Assembly: GCA_030624355.1 (NCBI GenBank)
Contig: JAUXKG010000039.1
Coordinates: 1-11,695, forward strand
Length of the DNA stretch: 11,695 nt
Direction of reading: 5' to 3'
Origin: Acidobacteriota bacterium
Lineage (GTDB): Bacteria; Acidobacteriota; UBA6911; RPQK01; JADFOI01
Shown here: one piece after another, positions 7,428 to 11,695 of the stretch
Position numbering within the stretch: position 1 is the stretch's first letter
Layout: the number at the start of each line of letters is the position of its first letter
Notes under the pieces: model-generated
The model's input: only the letters and a program-made list of their open reading frames with translations
What the model was told of the DNA's origin: nothing
Databases searched by the model: none
Translations under genes and position numbers: made by a program

Positions 7428-8579
7428 TCAACGGGCCTGGTCGACCGGGTCCAGTGCACTTCTCAATATCAAATCGCGATCGATCAGCAGCGAGCCGCAC
7501 CAATTTTCCACATCTTTGGCCCGTCGAAAGTAGAGCTGAATGTCGTACTCCTGCATGAAACCGTAACCACCATGAACCAGCGATGAGGCGGTGGCTGTCT
7601 CTCGAAGCGCCCGGCAGGCGGCCAGCTTAGCCATCGAAGCCTCCCCGGTCGCCGGGTTGCCTCCGTCCATTAATCCTGCCGCATGAAAGGTCAACCACTT
7701 GGCCTGTTCGACCAAACAACGACAGGTGGCCAATTTGTGCTGGATGGCCTGAAAGCTGCCAATGGGACGACCAAACTGATGGCGTTCGATAGCATATTGA
7801 ACTCCCATCTCCAGCGCCTTCTCAGCCGCCCCCAGCGCATAGGCGGCCGTGGCGACCCGTCCCAACTCCAGTCCCAGACAAAGCACTGACCATCCCTGGT
7901 CGACCGCTCCGACCACCCCGTCGGCCGGGCACTCCGCTTCCACGCTGACATCGGAAACCCGTGCCCCTCCTTGAGTCTCAAAATCTGTCACCTGAGCAGA
8001 TCCCTCTTCGGCCGGGAAAAGAAACAGCGTGGTCTGGTCGCTCACCCCCCCTTCTTCTCCGCTGGCAGCCAGCCACAAAAAGTGGGTGGCGGAGGAGCCA
8101 AACGGCACAAACTTCTTGCATCCCTGAAGGTGATAGACATCCCCCTGCTGAGTGGCCCTCGATTGCAAGCTGCTCTGCTCGAACCGGCAATCGTTGGAAC
8201 CCTCCAGCCAGGCAGGCAACGGCATCGCCTCTCCCTGAGCGATTGAAGGCAGAATCCTCTGCTTCTGATCCGCCGTTCCATGCCGGCGGATGATCTCCGC
8301 AGCGGTGAGCAAGGGAACATAGGGTCCTGGCAGCAGGTGACTGCCGGCCTGCTGGCAAAAGAGCACAATCTCGGTATAGCCAACTGCAGACCCGCCAAAC
8401 TCCTCATCGATGTTTAATCCCAGAAGCCCCTGATCAGCCAACTTCTGGTACAACTGGGGGGAGAATCCGGCTTCTGCCTCTTCCGCCTGTCGCACTACCT
8501 GAGGACTACACTCGCGGTCCAGGAAATCCCTGGCCAGCGTTTCAAAGGCCTTCTGTGTCTCATCCAGGCCGAAATTCAT
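7428..8579 (-). CDS. Acyl-CoA dehydrogenase 1, lacking both known catalytic glutamates (probable non-catalytic partner subunit)
   Basis: The 383-residue protein has the acyl-CoA dehydrogenase fold, including the FAD/dimer motif RHQFGRPIGSFQAIQHK (266-282) and HGGYGFMQEY (336-345). The usual beta-domain motif MTEPDAGSD is degenerate (PAWLEGSNDC, about 122-131). By alignment to MCAD, the YEGT base site reads W360-C361-G-S, so Glu376 is replaced by Cys. The helix-G site (LDLER in isovaleryl-CoA dehydrogenase) reads LELGR, with Gly at 240. It therefore lacks a recognisable catalytic base, as expected of the partner subunit in FadE heteromers. Its likely partner is dehydrogenase 2, one gene downstream. 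AGAGGA precedes the ATG. The upstream gap carries a structured inverted-repeat element. A stand-alone enzyme with an unusual base cannot be excluded. Confidence 0.9.
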   Translation of the reverse strand: MNFGLDETQKAFETLARDFLDRECSPQVVRQAEEAEAGFSPQLYQKLADQGLLGLNIDEEFGGSAVGYTEIVLFCQQAGSHLLPGPYVPLLTAAEIIRRHGTADQKQRILPSIAQGEAMPLPAWLEGSNDCRFEQSSLQSRATQQGDVYHLQGCKKFVPFGSSATHFLWLAASGEEGGVSDQTTLFLFPAEEGSAQVTDFETQGGARVSDVSVEAECPADGVVGAVDQGWSVLCLGLELGRVATAAYALGAAEKALEMGVQYAIERHQFGRPIGSFQAIQHKLATCRCLVEQAKWLTFHAAGLMDGGNPATGEASMAKLAACRALRETATASSLVHGGYGFMQEYDIQLYFRRAKDVENWCGSLLIDRDLILRSALDPVDQAR

Positions 8580-8591
8580 GAACTATCCTCT

Positions 8592-8745
8592 GCCCAGATT
8601 ATGCATAAATTCTCTACTGCATCGCCTTTGCCTTCGTCTGAGCGAAGTGAAGAAACCTTTCACTGAGCGAAGTGAAGAAAATCACTCGTCCTGACGGTGT
8701 TGCGCTTTCGGCGCTTCGTGACGAAAACCTATGCATAATCGGGGC
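8592..8745. repeat. 154-bp element with 16-bp terminal inverted repeats and internal direct repeat (MITE-like)
   Basis: The gap between the DUF35 and dehydrogenase 1 genes is almost filled by an element bounded by inverted repeats of 15/16 match (8592-8607 and 8730-8745), with an 11-bp perfect core, GATTATGCATA. Part of that symmetry is local, since TATGCATA is itself palindromic. Inside are two copies of CTGAGCGAAGTGAAGAAA (8638-8655 and 8663-8680, period 25), then short hairpins: CGTC-ct-GACG (8687-8696), GCGC-tttcg-GCGC (8702-8714) and TTCGT-g-ACGAA (8715-8725). One arm ends on the last base of the DUF35 stop codon and the other lies just upstream of the dehydrogenase ribosome site. No ORF, transposase or clear target-site duplication is visible. 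A mobile miniature element or an intergenic RNA-processing element are both plausible. Confidence 0.5.
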
Positions 8746-9149
8746 TAAGCCAGCACGAAGTAGGGCATGTGGATTTCTTCCTTGTCGGTCGGCTTGAACA
8801 CCACGCTAACCGGAGCACCCACTTCGACATCTTCAGGAGCACAATCGATAATGTTGGCATGCATCCGGATCCCCTCTTCCAGTTCGATCTCCGAAAAAAT
8901 CAATGGGGCATCGTCCTTGAAAGCCGGATTGCGGGGCACCCGCACGGTACTGAAGGCGTGCACCTTCCCCTTCCCGGACAGGGCCTTCCAACTCAGGCTT
9001 CTGCTGAAACACTTGAGACAGACCGTACGCGGATAGAGTTGCAGGCTCTGACATTGCTCACATTGCTGGGCACTCAGGATGCCCTTCTGAGCACTCTCCC
9101 AAAAACCCTTATCCCAGGCCATGACTTTAGGCAGTGGTTTTGTCGCCAT
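8745..9149 (-). CDS. DUF35 zinc-ribbon/OB-fold acyl-CoA-binding partner of the thiolase-like protein
   Basis: The 134-residue protein has the two-part DUF35 layout. A rubredoxin-like zinc ribbon carries C30/C33 and C44/C47 (CEQC...CLKC), and an OB fold follows (about residues 55-130). Such proteins are obligatory partners of thiolase-superfamily enzymes and are thought to bind the acyl-CoA; examples are the ChsH2 DUF35 domain with Ltp2 and BbsA with BbsB. All four zinc ligands are present and length is normal for a stand-alone DUF35 protein. There is no fused MaoC domain, unlike ChsH2. GGAG about 7 nt upstream supports the ATG. It starts 25 nt after the thiolase-like gene, strongly suggesting a complex with it. 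The stop codon touches the inverted-repeat element downstream. Confidence 0.92.
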   Translation of the reverse strand: MATKPLPKVMAWDKGFWESAQKGILSAQQCEQCQSLQLYPRTVCLKCFSRSLSWKALSGKGKVHAFSTVRVPRNPAFKDDAPLIFSEIELEEGIRMHANIIDCAPEDVEVGAPVSVVFKPTDKEEIHMPYFVLA

Positions 9150-9174
9150 TTTTATACTCCAAAAAAATTAGTTC

Positions 9175-10347
9175 CTATTCCTTTTCCAAAACAAGTGCGG
9201 CGGTACAACCCACGTTGCGGCAGTAGGCCAACCATCCGATACCGGTGCACAGCCCACGGCGGGCGTTGGCAACCTGACGTTCTCCAGCCTCCCCTCTCAA
9301 TTGGCGCACCGCTTCAACAACCAGCATGTGCCCTCCGGCCAGACCCGGCTGGCCGCACGACAACTGCCCGCCGCTGGTGTTGATGGGAAGGTCGCCTCCA
9401 ACACTAATGTCGGTGTTGGCGACGAACTGTCCGCCCTGGCCTTTTTCACAATATCCCAGGTCCTCCAGTGTGATAATAATGGCGATAGGATAATCATCGT
9501 AGAGCTCCAAAAAGTCGATGCTCTCGCGGTCGACCTGCTGAAAAATTTTCTCACCAATGACCTTAAACCCGGTGGTCAGCTTGTCAGGCAAATCCTCACG
9601 AACCTGGTAGTTAATGCACTCTGCTGCCGGTCCCACATAGACCGGTTGCTTGCCCAGCCGTTCGGCTACTTCCTCCGCTGCCACCACCATAGCCACCGCA
9701 CCGGAACAGGGCATCACGCAGTCAAACAAGCGGATGGGGTCCGCTATCATGCGGGAAGTCATGTAGTCATCCAGAGTGAGGTCCTTTTTCCCCAGCAGCG
9801 CATTCGGATTCATGCTGGCATGCTTGCGAAAGGTGACCGCAATCTTCCCCATCTGCTCCAGGTTTGTCCCATACTGCTGCATGTGCAGTTGTTGAATGAG
9901 TCCAAAAAAGCTGGTGGCACCCGCATATCCGTAGGGATCTACAAAGTTGCGCCGGGAGTAATCCATGATCGGTCGGTTCACATCATGGTCCAGCTCGGGG
10001 AAACGGTTTCCTCCGGCAACACAGACAGCCAAATCGATATAGCCTGCCTGAATGGCCTGGCTGGCGCGCACGACACTCAAAGGGCCCGAGGCACCTCCAT
10101 AATCTCCATTCAGCACCCAGCTCAGCTGAAACCCCAGATTCTCAGCAACAAAAGGAGAATCGTCAGGGATCCGCATGGATGTGACTGCAAATCCCTCCAC
10201 CTCCTTGTGGCTGACCCCCGCATCCTGAAGGGCCTGGCCTATTGCCTCTGCCATCAGTGCAAACGAGGGCTGCTCGGTTTTCCTGCTGAACTCCGTTTCA
10301 CCAATTCCGATGATGCAGGCCCTTCGGCCCGTTGCCTTCTCTGCCAT
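9175..10347 (-). CDS. SCP-x/lipid-transfer type thiolase-superfamily protein without thiolase cysteine (possible side-chain aldolase)
   Basis: This 390-residue protein belongs to the SCP-x/nondecarboxylating thiolase branch: GIGETEF (14-20), LFDCVMPCSGAVAMVV (207-222), ELYDDYPIA (281-289) and NTSGGQLSCGQPGLAGGH (323-340). The loop that carries the nucleophilic Cys in true thiolases reads DYGGAS (82-87) with no Cys, and the GHP histidine is Gln (GQP, 332-334). Tyr is found at 283, where many SCP-x thiolases have His, and at 375. Loss of thiolase residues with tyrosines in the pocket is the pattern of the retro-aldolase Ltp2. Carbon-carbon cleavage of a hydroxyacyl-CoA is therefore more likely than thiolysis, though this is inference. 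A strong AAAGGAG precedes the ATG. The DUF35 partner gene follows after 25 nt. Confidence 0.9.
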   Translation of the reverse strand: MAEKATGRRACIIGIGETEFSRKTEQPSFALMAEAIGQALQDAGVSHKEVEGFAVTSMRIPDDSPFVAENLGFQLSWVLNGDYGGASGPLSVVRASQAIQAGYIDLAVCVAGGNRFPELDHDVNRPIMDYSRRNFVDPYGYAGATSFFGLIQQLHMQQYGTNLEQMGKIAVTFRKHASMNPNALLGKKDLTLDDYMTSRMIADPIRLFDCVMPCSGAVAMVVAAEEVAERLGKQPVYVGPAAECINYQVREDLPDKLTTGFKVIGEKIFQQVDRESIDFLELYDDYPIAIIITLEDLGYCEKGQGGQFVANTDISVGGDLPINTSGGQLSCGQPGLAGGHMLVVEAVRQLRGEAGERQVANARRGLCTGIGWLAYCRNVGCTAALVLEKE

Positions 10348-10541
10348 ATTTCTCCTTTATTGAACTATTTGTATATATAAATTTGACCGCTATTGCTTAC
10401 CGATTTGAGCTACCAATATCGAGCTGAACTCCTGACCAGGCGGACAAGTGACAAAAAGTACCTTTCTTAATCTGTGTCCATCTGTGTTCTCGTATCCGTG
10501 TCAATCCGTGTATGGGAAGCTGTATACAATACCCCAATCGC
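10348..10541. other. Intergenic region between the substrate-binding protein and thiolase-like genes
   Basis: The 194-nt gap is the longest in the window and a likely place for the main operon promoter. Reading toward the thiolase-like gene it holds the ATCYGTGT repeat block, a perfect TTGACA (10499-10504, inside that block) without a good -10 at 16-18 nt, and an AT-rich TATATATA tract about 25-35 nt before the start, which could serve as a -10 but has no good -35. No convincing terminator is seen after the substrate-binding protein gene; only short imperfect palindromes such as TGTATACA are present. Confidence 0.35.
10470..10513. repeat. Four short repeats of consensus ATCYGTGT
   Basis: Units ATCTGTGTCC (10470), ATCTGTGTTC (10480), ATCCGTGTCA (10494) and ATCCGTGTAT (10504) form two tandem pairs with 10-nt periods, separated by an extra 4 nt. 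Short repeats of this look occur in intergenic regions of several environmental bacterial lineages. No coding function is likely. The period of about one helical turn would also suit a DNA-binding protein, but that is only a possibility. Confidence 0.55.
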
Positions 10542-11615
10542 TCACTCCATGGAAAGCGGGTAGTCATGGCGTCCCAGATGTCGAAGTGCAAAGTCGACTG
10601 GTCGGTAGTCGATGACCTCCTCCAGATCCACATTCCCCTGATAATAACCCTTGTCCTTGTACCATTGGATCTGCTTTTCGATATCGTCTTTAAAGAAGTA
10701 TCCGTTGGGATTCAGCCCCGGAACGGCCACCTGCTTCCACAGATCGACGTCCTTGAGATCGGTGTACTCGGCCATGATTTGGTACACCTGCGGATCGTTC
10801 TTGCGGTACAGAAAGGTGTCCACGTAATCGCGTACACCTCGAAGGTAAGCCACCATGAAGCGCCCCGAGAGCTCGAGTCTCTCAGCGAAGGTCGGACTGG
10901 CTATCAGAAGACCCAGCTGGGCCCTGGGTAAGATCTCTGTCAAATCCAGAAACCTTTCGAAGACGCCCTGCTGAATTCCGATGGTAATGAACGGCTCCAG
11001 GTGCAGTGCGGCATCAATGGCACCATTCATGAGAGCCAAAGTGAGATTGCTGAAGCTGTCGAGCACAACGATCTGCACGTCGCCTTCCTTCAATCGACCG
11101 GCAGCCAGCACGGCATCGATCAAATACTCGTTGGCACTCTCGATGGAGGCGGTACCCAGCTTCCTTCCTCTTAAGTCACTGATCTGCCTAATTTCAGCAA
11201 GCAGTTCCTTTCTGACCACAATGGTATCGTAAGGCTTCTGTGGCAGGTTGTGGCCCTTGTCGGCCAGGAAGCGGAGACCAATGCCCCGCTTCACGGCATT
11301 GAAAAGGGCGATACTGGTAATACCGCCGGCTACCTGAATCCGGTCCACAGCCACCATGGGCAACATCTCGGTACTGCTGGGGAAGTTGACAAATCTGATC
11401 TGGATGCCGACTTCCTGGAAGTAACCCCTGGCTGCACCCACAAAAAATCCTGCATCCGAGGAGGAGCGATCGGTGCCCACATTCACGGTTACCACGGGTT
11501 GCAGCGGAGCCAACCGGCCGGTCTGTTGGGCGGCCAGCATACTGATCACTCCGGCGGCTAGGATGACCGCTTGAGACACTCGGGACAGAAATGACAAGGA
11601 CGAGCCCTTTCGCAT
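10542..11615 (-). CDS. Periplasmic substrate-binding protein, NMT1/SsuA/THI5-like
   Basis: The frame opens with TTG at 11669, but the ATG at 11615 gives MRKGSS followed by a hydrophobic stretch and a plausible signal peptidase I site near A29 (LAA-QQ), so I use that start (357 residues). No Shine-Dalgarno stands out before either. The mature protein matches ABC-type binding proteins of the NMT1/SsuA type: DAGFFVGAARGYFQEVGIQIRF near the start, a central LRGRKLGTASIES, and LMNGAIDAALHLEPFI, the usual hinge and second-lobe segments. The family binds small organic molecules (taurine, nitrate, pyrimidine precursors, aromatic acids) outside the membrane. No permease or ATPase gene is in the window, so it is either an orphan or its partners lie upstream beyond the right edge. 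The ligand is unknown; context suggests the substrate of the downstream pathway. Confidence 0.85.
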   Translation of the reverse strand: MRKGSSLSFLSRVSQAVILAAGVISMLAAQQTGRLAPLQPVVTVNVGTDRSSSDAGFFVGAARGYFQEVGIQIRFVNFPSSTEMLPMVAVDRIQVAGGITSIALFNAVKRGIGLRFLADKGHNLPQKPYDTIVVRKELLAEIRQISDLRGRKLGTASIESANEYLIDAVLAAGRLKEGDVQIVVLDSFSNLTLALMNGAIDAALHLEPFITIGIQQGVFERFLDLTEILPRAQLGLLIASPTFAERLELSGRFMVAYLRGVRDYVDTFLYRKNDPQVYQIMAEYTDLKDVDLWKQVAVPGLNPNGYFFKDDIEKQIQWYKDKGYYQGNVDLEEVIDYRPVDFALRHLGRHDYPLSME

Positions 11616-11695
11616 ATTTGATTTCTGAACAATCGGACAAACTGATGCGCTGGCGAGGAAAGATGACAAAAAGAGAGCGGAACCGTCCCACCCCC

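Noticed and set aside
8638..8680. Two 18-bp repeats as the start of a CRISPR array
   Set aside because: Only two copies with a 7-nt spacing and no cas genes; far too short for repeat-spacer units.
8597..8740. CATAAT within the inverted-repeat arms as a -10 box for dehydrogenase 1
   Set aside because: No -35-like hexamer at a suitable distance; the motif is explained by the repeat arms.
9301..10380. 359-residue open frame on the plus strand opposite the thiolase-like gene
   Set aside because: It starts with TTG without a ribosome site, shows no recognisable motif, and lies wholly antisense to a well-supported gene; it is a by-product of GC-rich codon use.
10397..10633. 78-residue minus-strand frame spanning the end of the substrate-binding protein gene and the repeat block
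   Set aside because: Out of frame with the binding protein, made partly of the ATCYGTGT repeats, with no motif.
11616..11669. TTG-initiated extension of the substrate-binding protein
   Set aside because: The extra 18 residues would bury the signal peptide; the ATG at 11615 gives a normal n-region and hydrophobic core.

Overview
The window is an 11.7-kb piece of bacterial chromosome in which every gene I can support lies on the minus strand, so transcription runs from the right edge to the left. The organism looks diderm (Gram-negative type): there is a periplasmic-type signal peptide without a lipobox and a separate lipoprotein signal peptide. Base composition is moderately GC-rich. I cannot assign a phylum from sequence alone. 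No rRNA, tRNA, CRISPR array, transposase or phage gene was seen.

Layout in transcription order: an NMT1/SsuA-like periplasmic substrate-binding protein (10542-11615); a 194-bp gap with short ATCYGTGT repeats; an SCP-x/lipid-transfer type thiolase-like protein (9175-10347); a DUF35 zinc-ribbon/OB-fold protein (8745-9149); a 165-bp gap filled by a structured element with terminal inverted repeats; acyl-CoA dehydrogenase 1 (7428-8579); enoyl-CoA hydratase (6609-7382); acyl-CoA dehydrogenase 2 (5431-6594); etfB (4626-5426); a 151-bp gap with a hairpin and short repeats; etfA (3482-4474); an EtfD-like membrane FeS oxidoreductase (1419-3467); an MFS transporter (226-1419) ending in a probable intrinsic terminator. 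A new transcription unit then begins with a lipoprotein cut off by the left edge (1-80).

Read together, 226-10347 looks like one CoA-dependent catabolic operon with its own electron-transfer chain. The two acyl-CoA dehydrogenases would oxidise an acyl-CoA, the crotonase would hydrate it, and the thiolase-like/DUF35 pair would cleave the carbon chain. EtfAB would take electrons from the dehydrogenases and the EtfD-like protein would pass them to the quinone pool. The active sites are unusual. Dehydrogenase 1 lacks a catalytic glutamate at both known positions, and dehydrogenase 2 keeps only the helix-G-type glutamate, the pattern of heteromeric FadE pairs. The thiolase-like protein lacks the nucleophilic cysteine and the GHP histidine, as in the steroid side-chain aldolase Ltp2. 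The set therefore resembles the mycobacterial igr (fadE28-fadE29-chsH1-chsH2-ltp2) cluster, with a crotonase in place of the MaoC hydratase. Substrate identity (steroid, bile acid, terpenoid, aryl-succinate or other) is inference and cannot be read from this window.
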